The translations under genes and the position numbers were made by a program. A stretch of 16,876 bases of DNA from BP-191 sp035940575 (GTDB lineage: Bacteria > Actinomycetota > Actinomycetes > BP-191), in contig DASZER010000040.1 of assembly GCA_035940575.1 (NCBI GenBank), positions 1 to 16,876 on the forward strand, read 5' to 3'. The stretch's first letter is position 1; each line of letters starts with the position of its first letter. Shown here piece after piece: positions 1 to 10,800 of this stretch. The notes under the pieces are model-generated. The model was not told where the DNA came from. It ran no database searches and saw nothing but the letters and a program-made list of their open reading frames with translations.

Positions 1-1100
<1,100 letters not shown>

Positions 1101-1106
1101 TGTGGT

Positions 1107-1122
1107 TGTCCCTCCTAGGACA
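1107..1122 (-). promoter_or_regulatory. Small hairpin with the tuf ribosome-binding site in its loop
   Basis: On the minus strand the sequence TGTCC-TAGGAG-GGACA forms a 5-bp stem with a 6-nt loop. The loop holds most of the AGGAGG Shine-Dalgarno sequence of tuf, about 6 nt before the GTG start. Whether this short stem matters for translation is not known. It may be chance. Confidence 0.35.
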
Positions 1123-1157
1123 GGTCGTGCTCTGCCGACTGGTACGAGGTCTTGGAG

Positions 1158-3248
<2,091 letters not shown>

Positions 3249-3274
3249 GGTGTTCGTTACGTCGCTTCCGTCGT

Positions 3275-3745
3275 TTACCAGCGGTAGTGGGCGAAGGCCT
3301 TGTTCGACTCCGCCATCTTGTGGGTGTCCTCGCGGCGCTTGACGCTGGCGCCGAGGCCGTTGCTCGCGTCCATCAGCTCGTTCGCGAGGCGCTCGGTCAT
3401 CGTCTTCTCGCGGCGGGCGCGGCTGTAGCCGACGAGCCAGCGCAGCGCGAGCGTGGTGCTGCGGCCCGCGCGCACCTCGATCGGCACCTGGTACGTCGCG
3501 CCACCGACGCGGCGGCTGCGGACCTCGAGGGTCGGCTTCACGTTGTCCAGCGCGCGCTTGAGCGTGACGACCGGGTCGGTGCCGGTCTTCTCGCGGCACT
3601 GCTCCAGGGCGCCGTACACGATCGCCTCGGCGGTGCTCTTCTTGCCGTGCAGCAGCACCTTGTTGACGAGGCTCGTGACGAGCGGGGAGCCGTAGACCGG
3701 GTCGTTGATGACCGGGTGCTTCGGGGCCGGGCCCTTGCGCGGCAT
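3275..3745 (-). CDS. rpsG: 30S ribosomal protein S7
   Basis: S7 binds the 3' major domain of 16S rRNA and starts assembly of the 30S head. The 156-residue length is the usual bacterial size. The protein begins MPRKGPAPKHPVINDPVYGS, and the family segments LVTSLVNKVLLHGKKSTAE and EVRSRRVGGATYQVPIEV are present. Its ATG shares one base with the rpsL stop (TAATG), so translation is probably coupled. A ribosome-binding site AAGGAG lies at 3754-3759 inside the rpsL 3' end. It is the second gene of the str operon and a TAA stop precedes fusA by 26 bp. Confidence 0.98.
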   Translation of the reverse strand: MPRKGPAPKHPVINDPVYGSPLVTSLVNKVLLHGKKSTAEAIVYGALEQCREKTGTDPVVTLKRALDNVKPTLEVRSRRVGGATYQVPIEVRAGRSTTLALRWLVGYSRARREKTMTERLANELMDASNGLGASVKRREDTHKMAESNKAFAHYRW

Positions 3746-4119
3746 TACGCCTTCTCCTTCTTCGCGCCGTAGCGGCTGCGGGCTTGCTTGCGGTTGCGGA
3801 CGCCCTGCGTGTCCAGCGAACCGCGGATGATCTTGTAGCGGACGCCGGGGAGGTCCTTCACGCGGCCGCCGCGCACGAGCACGATCGAGTGCTCCTGCAG
3901 GTTGTGGCCGACGCCCGGGATGTACGCCGTGACCTCGATGCCGCTCGTGAGACGGACGCGGGCCACCTTGCGAAGCGCGGAGTTCGGCTTCTTCGGGGTG
4001 GTCGTGTAGACGCGCGTGCAGACCCCGCGGCGCTGCGGGCATGCCTTCAGCGCGGGCGTCTTCGTCTTGTCCGTCTTCGCCTGCCGGCCCTTGCGGACCA
4101 GCTGCTGGATCGTGGGCAA
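3745..4119 (-). CDS. rpsL: 30S ribosomal protein S12
   Basis: S12 sits at the decoding centre of the 30S subunit. The protein is 124 residues, the normal length, and begins MPTIQQLVRKGRQAK from a TTG start at 4119. The choice is supported by AGGAGA about 7 nt upstream. The conserved loops TTPKKPNSALRK (residues 40-51) and RGGRVKDLPG (83-92) are intact. Lys43 and Lys88, the classical sites of streptomycin-resistance changes, are both wild type, so no rpsL-based resistance is predicted. Asp89, often methylthiolated in this family, is also present. The actinobacterial C-terminus ARSRYGAKKEKA ends in TAA, which overlaps the rpsG start by one base. It is the first gene of the operon. Confidence 0.98.
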   Translation of the reverse strand: MPTIQQLVRKGRQAKTDKTKTPALKACPQRRGVCTRVYTTTPKKPNSALRKVARVRLTSGIEVTAYIPGVGHNLQEHSIVLVRGGRVKDLPGVRYKIIRGSLDTQGVRNRKQARSRYGAKKEKA

Positions 4120-4417
4120 CGCGTCTCCTGTTTCCGTCTCTGTGCTGTTGGCCGACCCCCGAGGTCGGGCGTGTCACGCACTTCTCCCTCCCCGGGTCGT
4201 TCGGGAGGAGGATTGCGCGCCGCGCTCGTTCCGGGCGCTCGCGAGTACCCGGGCAGAGCCCAGGCACAAGGGGGAACCTTACCGGCGCTCGCGGCGCAGG
4301 TCAAAGTGTTGCCGCTCCTGCCGCGCTCGGCGCGGGGACGGCTCCGTGCCGTTCAGTATCGGCCGTCGCCGAGCGAGGCTGGAGCGCGACACGCGGGCGG
4401 CGTGGGAACGTCCGCGT
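4120..4417. other. Intergenic region between rpsL and the divergent kinase gene
   Basis: No gene is visible here. On the minus strand it contains the rpsL promoter and its leader. The leader has a hairpin, CCGACC (4152-4157) with GGTCGG (4163-4168) around a 5-nt loop. A looser GC-rich dyad surrounds the palindrome CTCGCGAG near 4239-4246. No obvious plus-strand promoter was found for the gene at 4418; only weak matches occur. Confidence 0.5.
4276..4304 (-). promoter_or_regulatory. Promoter of the rpsL-rpsG-fusA-tuf operon
   Basis: Reading the minus strand, TTGACC (4304-4299) and TAAGGT (4281-4276) are separated by exactly 17 bp. This matches a housekeeping-sigma promoter with good -35 and -10 boxes. 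Transcription would start near 4269, giving a leader of about 150 nt before the rpsL TTG. It is the best promoter match I saw in the window, as expected for a translation operon. Confidence 0.75.
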
Positions 4418-4930
4418 ATGGACCGGTTCGTCGTGCTCACGGGCGGGCCCGGCGGCGGCAAGACGACGCTGCTCGCCGCGCTGGCCGCGCGCGGCTACGC
4501 CGTCACGACCGAGGCGGGCAGGGCGCTGGTCCGTGCGGGCGTCGGCGCGGGCGACCCGGCGGCGTTCGCCGAGGCGGTCCTGGAGTGGGAGCGCCGCTCG
4601 TACGCCTGGGCGCTGTCGCAGCGGGGCGTGGTGCTCTTCGACCGCGGCATGCCGGACGTGGCCGGGTCGTGGCTGGCGATGCGCGGCGAGGTGCCGCCGC
4701 ACGTCGAGGCCGCGATCGAGGAGTGCAGGTACCGCTCGCCGGTGCTCGCCGCGCCGCCGTGGCGGGAGATCTACGTCCACGACGCGGAGCGCACGCACTC
4801 GTGGGAGACGGCGGTGGCGACGTACGAGGCGATGGTGGACGCGTACGGCCGCTACGGGTACGAGGTCGTGGACCTGCCGCTCGTGCCGGTCGAGGAGCGG
4901 GTGGCGTTCGTGCTGGACTTCCTGTCGTGA
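4418..4930 (+). CDS. P-loop ATPase/kinase of the AAA_28 (NadR-kinase-like) type
   Basis: The 170-residue protein begins MDRFVVLTGGPGGGKTTLLA, with a Walker A loop GGPGGGKTT at residues 9-17 directly after a beta strand. A later segment FDRGMPDVAGSWLAMRG resembles the DRxxxD region found in nucleoside and NadR-like kinases. Established family members phosphorylate small molecules or are uncharacterised; the substrate here cannot be told. The ATG at 4418 is chosen because it places the P-loop at the very N-terminus; the frame upstream is antisense to rpsL. The TGA overlaps the GTG of the uracil-DNA glycosylase gene by 4 bp, so the two genes form an operon and are probably translationally coupled. 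Confidence 0.85.
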   Translation: MDRFVVLTGGPGGGKTTLLAALAARGYAVTTEAGRALVRAGVGAGDPAAFAEAVLEWERRSYAWALSQRGVVLFDRGMPDVAGSWLAMRGEVPPHVEAAIEECRYRSPVLAAPPWREIYVHDAERTHSWETAVATYEAMVDAYGRYGYEVVDLPLVPVEERVAFVLDFLS

Positions 4931-5481
4931 CGCAGTGGCCGCGACCGAGTCGCGAGGAGCAGCTCGCGGCGTTCGGCAGGACGTTGCCCGACCTCGTCGC
5001 GCCCGGGCTGAAGGTGCTGCTGTGCGGCATCAACCCGGGCCTGATGTCGGCGGCGATCGGCCACCACTTCGGCAACCCCGCCAACCGGCTGTGGCCGGCG
5101 ATGCACCTCGCCGGCTTCACGCCGCGGCGGCTGCACCCGCGCGAGTCGCGCGAGCTCCTGGCGTACGGCGTCGGGATCACGAACCTCGTCGCCCGCGCGA
5201 CCGCGACCGCCGCCGAGCTGACGGCCGCGGAGATCCGCGCCGGGGTGGAGCCGCTGACGCGGCTGGTCGAGGAGAACGAGCCGGAGTGGGTGGCGTTCCT
5301 CGGGCTGACGTCGTACCGCACGGCGTTCGGGCGCCCGAAGGCGGTGGTGGGGCGCCAGCCCGAACGGCTCGGCCCCTCGGGCATCTGGCTGCTGCCGAAC
5401 ACCAGCGGCCTCAACGCCCACTACCAGCTCCCCGACCTCGCGGCGGCGTTCGCCGAGCTGCGTCAGGCGGCGTTCGGGTAG
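4927..5481 (+). CDS. mug: G/U mismatch-specific uracil-DNA glycosylase (Mug/TDG family)
   Basis: The 184-residue enzyme belongs to UDG family 2, which excises uracil and related bases opposite guanine as the first step of base excision repair. The active-site motif CGINPGL is at residues 33-39, with Asn36 in the position of the catalytic Asn of E. coli Mug. The following stretch GHHFGNPANRLWPAMHLAGF is typical. The second motif NTSGLNAHY at 158-166 corresponds to NPSGLSR of E. coli and inserts into the DNA. The start is GTG at 4927, overlapping the TGA of the kinase gene (GTGA). Its 3' end overlaps the convergent HTTM gene by 19 bp. Confidence 0.95.
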   Translation: MTQWPRPSREEQLAAFGRTLPDLVAPGLKVLLCGINPGLMSAAIGHHFGNPANRLWPAMHLAGFTPRRLHPRESRELLAYGVGITNLVARATATAAELTAAEIRAGVEPLTRLVEENEPEWVAFLGLTSYRTAFGRPKAVVGRQPERLGPSGIWLLPNTSGLNAHYQLPDLAAAFAELRQAAFG

Positions 5482-6350
5482 CGGCGGGTGAGGCGCTCCA
5501 ACGGCACGAACGCCAGCAGGCACACGACGGTCGGCAGGAAGTGGATCTCGATGGCGAGGTACGTCGCCACGTGGAACGCCAGCAGCACGCCGAGCGCGAA
5601 CGCCAGCCACCGCCCGCGCAGGAACAGCACGACCGGGGTCAACGCCTCCATGACGAGCAGCCCCCACTGGCTCGCGACGAGCAGGCGCGGGTAGCCGAGC
5701 AGCCAGTCGCCGAGCGCGGTCCCCCGCCGCGACAGCGCCCACGCGAACGTCGCCGAGTTGGCCCACCACCAGCCGCCGTGGCGGAGCTTGGCGTACGCCG
5801 ACAGGAAGTACGTGCAGATCGCGGCGACCTGGATCCAGCGCAGCGACCACGCCGCCGCCTCGCTCTCGGTGCCCGGGGCGACGCCGCGCGAGACGCCGGC
5901 GAGCGGCAGCACGAACAGCGCGACGACGAGCCCCAGGTGGTCGTGGTCGACCTTGCCGTAGGAGAAGCCGAGGAAGATCCAGTCGAGGTACGCCAGCGCG
6001 ACGACCCACCCGGCGAGCCGCGGCAGCCGCCCGAGCGCGCCGACGACGCAGGCCGCGACCAGCACGACGCGCAACGTCTGCACGTACGCCGGCGTCGGCG
6101 CGGGAAGCCCGAGCAGGCGCGGGATGAAGATGGGCTTGTAGAGCGAGGCGGGGGCGTAGCCGTGGGGCACGACGTCGTTGACGAGCACGTACATGTCGAA
6201 CACCACGAACGCGTAGAACACCCGCCGGAGCACCGCGATCCGCGCGACGGGGCGCGGCGCGAACCACCACGCCACCACGCGCGCCCACAGCGTCCCGGGA
6301 GCGGCGGCGGGGACGGTCGGCGGGACGGCGCGCGCGCTGACGGCGGTCAT
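5463..6350 (-). CDS. HTTM-domain multipass membrane protein
   Basis: The 295-residue protein has about seven or eight hydrophobic segments. Motifs resemble the HTTM fold shared with vitamin K-dependent gamma-carboxylase and B. subtilis SdpB: FSYGKVDHDHL (129-139), YFLSAYAKLRHGGWWW (181-196), and EIHFLPTVVCLLAFVP near the end. The chemistry of most bacterial members is unknown. The start is ATG at 6350, overlapping the stop of the upstream 148-residue gene (ATGA), which indicates tight coupling. The TGA at 5465-5463 lies inside the 3' end of mug. This is the last gene of a three-gene minus-strand operon. The HTTM assignment is fairly secure; the role is not. Confidence 0.8.
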   Translation of the reverse strand: MTAVSARAVPPTVPAAAPGTLWARVVAWWFAPRPVARIAVLRRVFYAFVVFDMYVLVNDVVPHGYAPASLYKPIFIPRLLGLPAPTPAYVQTLRVVLVAACVVGALGRLPRLAGWVVALAYLDWIFLGFSYGKVDHDHLGLVVALFVLPLAGVSRGVAPGTESEAAAWSLRWIQVAAICTYFLSAYAKLRHGGWWWANSATFAWALSRRGTALGDWLLGYPRLLVASQWGLLVMEALTPVVLFLRGRWLAFALGVLLAFHVATYLAIEIHFLPTVVCLLAFVPLERLTRRYPNAA

Positions 6351-6793
6351 CGCACGGTCCAGTCGACGACCTGCTCGACCTCCGAGCCGACGACGACGCC
6401 GCGCCGCAGCCGGGTGTGCCGGATGCGCAGGTGCAGCACGAGGTAGCGCGGCTCGTCGGGGTGCAGCCTGCGGTGCGCGTCGGCGATGCCCTGGAGCAAC
6501 GACGGGTCGCGCCTGATCGCGTCGAGCTGCCCCTCGACCTCGGCGCGTCCGATGCCGACGCCGTCGGGCGACAGCGGCACCTTGACCACGGTCCCCGCGG
6601 ACGTCTCGGCCTCGATGTAGAGGTCGGGAACGGTGCCGTTCGGGTCGGCGGCGAACGCGTACTGCGTCAGCGGCCCGAACGGGAAGTGGTCGTCGGTGCC
6701 CCAGACGGTGCCGTACGCGAGCAGCGCCAGCACGACGGCCGACGCGGCCAGGCGCCACGCGCGCCCGCGCCGAGACAGACGGACGACGTCCAC
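6347..6793 (-). CDS. Small membrane-anchored protein, partner of the HTTM protein
   Basis: The 148-residue protein has a basic N-terminus, one hydrophobic segment (about residues 14-31) and a soluble remainder, so it is probably anchored with its C-terminal part outside. The juxtamembrane stretch TDDHFPFGPLTQYAF is rich in aromatic residues and proline. The start is GTG at 6793, with a strong AGGAGG ribosome-binding site (6804-6799) 5 nt upstream. The gene begins 15 bp after the SRPBCC stop and ends in a 4-bp overlap with the HTTM gene. The layout of a small single-pass protein followed by an HTTM protein recalls sdpA-sdpB, but I do not see enough sequence similarity to call it SdpA. Confidence 0.75.
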   Translation of the reverse strand: MDVVRLSRRGRAWRLAASAVVLALLAYGTVWGTDDHFPFGPLTQYAFAADPNGTVPDLYIEAETSAGTVVKVPLSPDGVGIGRAEVEGQLDAIRRDPSLLQGIADAHRRLHPDEPRYLVLHLRIRHTRLRRGVVVGSEVEQVVDWTVR

Positions 6794-6808
6794 CGGGCCC
6801 TCCTCGCG

Positions 6809-7231
6809 TCAGCCGCTCGCCGCGCGCGCCGCGAGGTTCCGCAACGCCTTGCGCGCGTTGGGCTTCTTGACGATGGGCAGCACCGCGTAGAACAGCAGCC
6901 GCTGGCCGACCGACAGCGACGCCGCCTCGATCTCGCGCGTGACGACCGTGCCCGTGCCGTCCGGGGTCAGGGTCAGCACGTGGTCGTACGTCCCGGTCGC
7001 GTCCGTGGCGCGGAACGCGAACCGCCGCGGCGGCACCGACTCCAGCACCTCGAGGCGCGCGCGGAACTCCTTGCCCTTCGACCGCGCCACCGACTCGTAC
7101 ACGCCGTCGCCCGCCGGCGTGACCGTCAGCGGGTCGGCCGACCACTCGCCGTGCCGCGTGAGGTCCGACACGAGCGGCCACACCGCCTCGGCCGGGGCGT
7201 CGGTCCGCGCGCGCGCGACGTACTTCGGCAT
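6809..7231 (-). CDS. SRPBCC (START/Bet v 1-like) domain protein
   Basis: The 140-residue protein begins MPKYVARARTDAPAEAVWPL and continues VSDLTRHGEWSADPLTVTP. This is the usual opening of the polyketide cyclase/SRPBCC family, in which a helix-grip fold forms a hydrophobic ligand pocket. The strands FRARLEVLESVPPRRFAFRA and GTYDHVLTLTPDGTGTVVT fit the curved sheet, and a C-terminal helix ends the protein. The ligand is unknown. ATG at 7231 follows a TACAGT hexamer by 7 nt, so the mRNA is probably leaderless and no ribosome-binding site is needed. It is the first gene of the operon with the 148-residue and HTTM genes; a lipid-related role for the set is only a guess. Confidence 0.85.
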   Translation of the reverse strand: MPKYVARARTDAPAEAVWPLVSDLTRHGEWSADPLTVTPAGDGVYESVARSKGKEFRARLEVLESVPPRRFAFRATDATGTYDHVLTLTPDGTGTVVTREIEAASLSVGQRLLFYAVLPIVKKPNARKALRNLAARAASG

Positions 7232-7238
7232 GGCGCGG

Positions 7239-7244
7239 ACTGTA
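7239..7244 (-). promoter_or_regulatory. Leaderless -10 element for the SRPBCC operon
   Basis: On the minus strand TACAGT is followed by 7 nt and then the ATG at 7231. This is the TAnnnT spacing that places transcription start at or next to the start codon in actinobacteria. No good -35 box is visible at the matching distance. Confidence 0.55.
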
Positions 7245-7250
7245 GCGCCG

Positions 7251-7256
7251 TAGGGT
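7251..7256 (+). promoter_or_regulatory. Leaderless -10 element for the gene at 7264
   Basis: TAGGGT is followed by 7 nt and ATG at 7264, matching a leaderless promoter. It lies only 6 bp from the divergent TACAGT box, so two polymerases could hardly occupy both at once. The spacing also favours ATG 7264 over the in-frame GTG at 7255. Confidence 0.55.
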
Positions 7257-7263
7257 GCGCGGT

Positions 7264-7449
7264 ATGCGGGTACTGGCGGCGTGCACCAGCGGTGCCGGAC
7301 ACCTCGGGCCGATGCTGCCGTTCCTCCGCGCGTGCGAGCGCGAGGGCGTCGAGCTGCTGCTGCGCGACGACGACCCGGCCCACGCGGGGGCGCGCCGCGT
7401 CCGCGACGAGATGGCGTCGCTGCCCGACCCCGAGGGATGGCTCGCATGA
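7264..7449 (+). CDS. Short reading frame resembling fused ends of a glycosyltransferase (probable remnant)
   Basis: The 61-residue product begins MRVLAACTSGAGHLGPMLPF, which is the characteristic N-terminal strand and Gly-rich loop of GT-B UDP-glycosyltransferases (GT1/MGT type, normally about 400 residues). It then passes directly to AGARRVRDEMASLPDPEGWLA, which resembles the C-terminal helix of the same enzymes. The whole middle, including the donor-binding domain, is missing. The likely explanation is an in-frame internal deletion, so it should have no transferase activity. It keeps a leaderless promoter and ends in ATGA, overlapping the next gene by 4 bp, so it may survive as a leader for that gene. 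It could instead be a true small protein. Confidence 0.55.
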   Translation: MRVLAACTSGAGHLGPMLPFLRACEREGVELLLRDDDPAHAGARRVRDEMASLPDPEGWLA

Positions 7450-7865
7450 CCCTGCGCCTCGCCGCCGGCATCTGGGCGGCCACGATCCTGGTGCACACCG
7501 CCGACCACGCGCGCCGCGGGCTCGACACGTCGCCGAAGGTCGTCATCGCGCTGGGCGGCATCGCGTTCGCGTTCCAGGCGGTCGCGATCGTCGCCGCGCT
7601 GCTGCGGCACGCGCTCGCGCCGTTGCTCGCGGTCGCGGTCGCCGTGCCCGACGCGCTCGGCGTCGTCGCCGTCCACCTGCTGCCCCGGTGGAGCGGCCTC
7701 AGCGACGCGTTCCCAGGCGCGCCCGCCTCGGCGAACGTCACGGCGTTCTCCTGGGCGACGGCGGTCGCCGAGGTCGCGGCCGCCGTCCTCTTCGCGGTCG
7801 TCGCCGCTAGGCAACTGCCTCGCGCGACTCGGCGGGGCGGCGCGGCGACGGCAGGACGGCCCTGA
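7446..7865 (+). CDS. Small four-helix membrane protein of unknown function
   Basis: The 139-residue protein has four hydrophobic segments, at about residues 4-18, 32-52, 57-79 and 101-122, and a basic, Gly/Ala-rich C-terminal tail. A HTADHARRGLD motif at the end of helix 1 stands out and may be functional. I do not recognise the family. The ATG overlaps the stop of the glycosyltransferase remnant (ATGA), so expression depends on the promoter at 7251. Its last 59 bp overlap, in the opposite direction, the 3' end of the large c-di-GMP gene, so no terminator fits between them. Confidence 0.75.
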   Translation: MTLRLAAGIWAATILVHTADHARRGLDTSPKVVIALGGIAFAFQAVAIVAALLRHALAPLLAVAVAVPDALGVVAVHLLPRWSGLSDAFPGAPASANVTAFSWATAVAEVAAAVLFAVVAARQLPRATRRGGAATAGRP

Positions 7866-10800
7866 CCGTCGCGGCCGCGCGCAGCGTCTCGGCGAGGTCG
7901 CCGGGAGACTGCGGCCGCGAGTAGAGGTAGCCCTGGCCGGTGTCGCAGCCGAGCTCCCGCAGCACGTCCGCCTGCGTCGTCTCCTCGATGCCCTCGGCGA
8001 CCGTACGCAGCCCGCGCGAGCGGGCGAGCGCGACGATCGCGCGCACGATGTCGGCCTGCTCCGACTCGGCCGCGTCGAGGTCCATGACGAACGCGCGGTC
8101 GATCTTGAGCACGTCGATCGGGAACTGGTTGAGGTAGCCGAACGACGAGTAGCCGGTGCCGAAGTCGTCGATCGCGACCTTGACGCCGAGGCCCTTGAGC
8201 GCGGCGAGCTGGCTGCGTACGACGTCGACGTCCGCGGCGAGGACGCTCTCGGTGATCTCCAGCGTCAGGTCCGCCGCGTTGATGCCGGCGTCGGCGATCG
8301 CCTCGCGCACCTGCGCGAGCAGGGCCGGGTGCTCGAGCTGGCGGATCGAGAGGTTCACGCTCATGCGCGGGCGGATGCCGTACTCGCGCTGCCACGAGGC
8401 GAGCTGCTCGCACGCCGTACGCAGGACCCACAGGCCGAGCGCGACGATGTCGCCGGTCTCCTCCGCGATCGGGACGAAGACGTTCGGCGGGACGAGCCCG
8501 CGCTCCGGGTGCTGCCAGCGCACGAGCGCCTCGAAGCCTTCGAGGCCGCCGTCCTCCAGCGACACGATCGGCTGGTACACCAGGCGGAACTGCTCGTCGG
8601 CGACGGCCGCGGCGAGGTCGCCCTTGAGCTCGAGCCGCTCGCGGAACAGCTCCTCCATGCCGGGCTCGTAGACCTGCACGCGGTTCTTGCCGCGGGTCTT
8701 GGCGAGGTACATCGCGACGTCGGCGCGGCGCAGCAGCACCTCGGTCGAGACGCGCTCGTCGTGGCGCACGACGACGCCGACGGTGGCGGTGACGTGGAGC
8801 TGGCGGCCGTCCACGACGAACGGCTCGCCGAACGCCGCGCCGATGCGGTGCGCGACCTCGACCGCGTCGAACGCCGAGATGTCGTCGAGCAGCACGCCGA
8901 ACTCGTCGCCGCCGAGCCGCGCGGCCGTGTCCTGCGCGCGCAGGCAGCCGGCGATGCGGCCGGCCACCGCCTTGAGCAGCGCGTCGCCGGCGACGTGGCC
9001 GAGGCCGTCGTTGACGGTCTTGAAGTCGTCGAGGTCGACGAACAGCACGCCGATCGAGGTCACGGCGGGCTCGCGGGCGAGCGCCTGCGTGACGCGGTCG
9101 AGGAACAGCGTGCGGTTCGGCAGGCCGGTGAGGCCGTCGTGCAGCGCGAGGCGGCGCAGCTCGGCCTCCAGCGTCTTGCGGTCGGTGACGTCGCGGCCGT
9201 TGAGGACGATGCCCTCGACGCCGGGCTCGCGGCGCAGGTCGCTCGCGGTGAACTCCACGACGGCCCAGTCGCCGTTGCGGCGGCGGACGCGGGCCTCGCG
9301 GGTGAACGGCGGGAACGACTCGTGCCAGTCGACGGGCAGCATCGCGACGTCCTCGTCGTGCAGCAGCACGGCGCCGGAGGTGCCGACGAGCTCGTCGGGC
9401 AGGTAGCCGAGGACGCGCGTGACCGACGGGCTGACGTAGGAGATGCAGGCCTGCTGGTCGAGCACCACGACGACGTCGCTCGCGTGCTGCACCAGCGAGC
9501 GGAACCGCGCCGCGCTCTCCTGGAGGTCGCGCTGCGCGCGCCTGCGGTCGGTGATGTCGCGGAAGTGGACGACGACGCCGCCGACCTCCTCGTCGTCGAG
9601 CAGGTTCTCGGCGATCATCTCGAACCAGCGCCACGACCCGTCCGCGTGCAGGAACCGTGCCTCGATCGGCTCGCGGGCGCCGGCCGACGCCCACACGACG
9701 TCGAGCAGGCTGCCAGCGAGGAAGCGGTCCTCGGGGTGGATGCGCTCGAGCGGGTGCCTACCGAGCATGTCCGTGTCGTCGATGCCGAGCAGGTGGCGGC
9801 ACGCGGGGCTCGCGAAGAACACCGTGCCGTCGCCGTCGACGAGGATGACGAGGTCGGAGCCGTTCTCGACGAGGGCGCGGAAGCGGCGCTCGTGGCGGCG
9901 GCGGGCGATCTCGTCGGCCAGGGCGTTCGCCTCGAGCGCGACCGAGAGCTGGTCGGCGAGCGCGCCGACGGCACGCGCGACCTCGAACGCCACCGCGCGG
10001 CGCTTCGACGTCACGACGAACCCGCCTCGCACGGACTGGCGCGCGACCAGCGGCACCGCGAGGACGTGGCGCTTGCCGTTGCGGTCCGACGCGTACGGCG
10101 GCGGGTCGAGGACGGTGGTGAACGCCTCGCCCCGGCGGATGGCGTCGGTCACCGGACCCGGCACCGCGACCGCGCCGACCGTGATCCCGGCGTCGAAGCC
10201 GACGCTCGCGACGACGCGCAGCGTGCCCTCCTCGTCGATCGTCGCGAGGCTGACGCGGGTGTCGTCGCCCGCGTCCGCCAGCGACGCGAGCGCGTCGACG
10301 GCGGCGCGGAGCATGTCGCCGGCGTCGGTGGAGCCCGCGAACGACGCGGCCGCGGCCCGCAGCACCGTCTCGCGCGCGGCCTTGCGCTCCTTCGAGCGGA
10401 CGAGCCCGGCGAGGCGGCCGAGGACGAGCAGCGCCATGACGACGGAGCCGCCGGCGTAGACGGGCGTGCGCGGCGTGGTGCCGTTGACGACCTCCAGCGC
10501 GAGCATGCCGGGGACCAGCACCATCGCGCCGAACAGCAGCACGAGGCGGCGGCGCGTCAGGCGGACCTCCTGCGCCGGAGGCTTCTCCGACAGCGTCGCC
10601 ATCGACGGGTGCATCGCCGACGAGGCCAGGAAGACGTACGCGAGCGCGGAGGTCAGGTACGTCCACGGCGCGAGCGCGACGCCCATCGTCTCGACGGTCA
10701 CGAGCGCGTCGGCGGCGATCGCCATGCCCCACGCGATGCCGAGGAGGTAGTAGCTCATGTTGCGGCGGCCGCCGCCGACCGCGAGGCGGACCGTGACGCC

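Noticed and set aside
3249..3599. N-terminal extension of EF-G by 117 residues
   Set aside because: The extension is an alternate frame of rpsG; the conserved EF-G start MAKDLARTRN is at 3248.
4852..6288. Minus-strand open frame of 478 codons across mug and the HTTM gene
   Set aside because: It runs opposite mug and in another frame of the HTTM gene; the product is Ala/Arg-rich and matches nothing.
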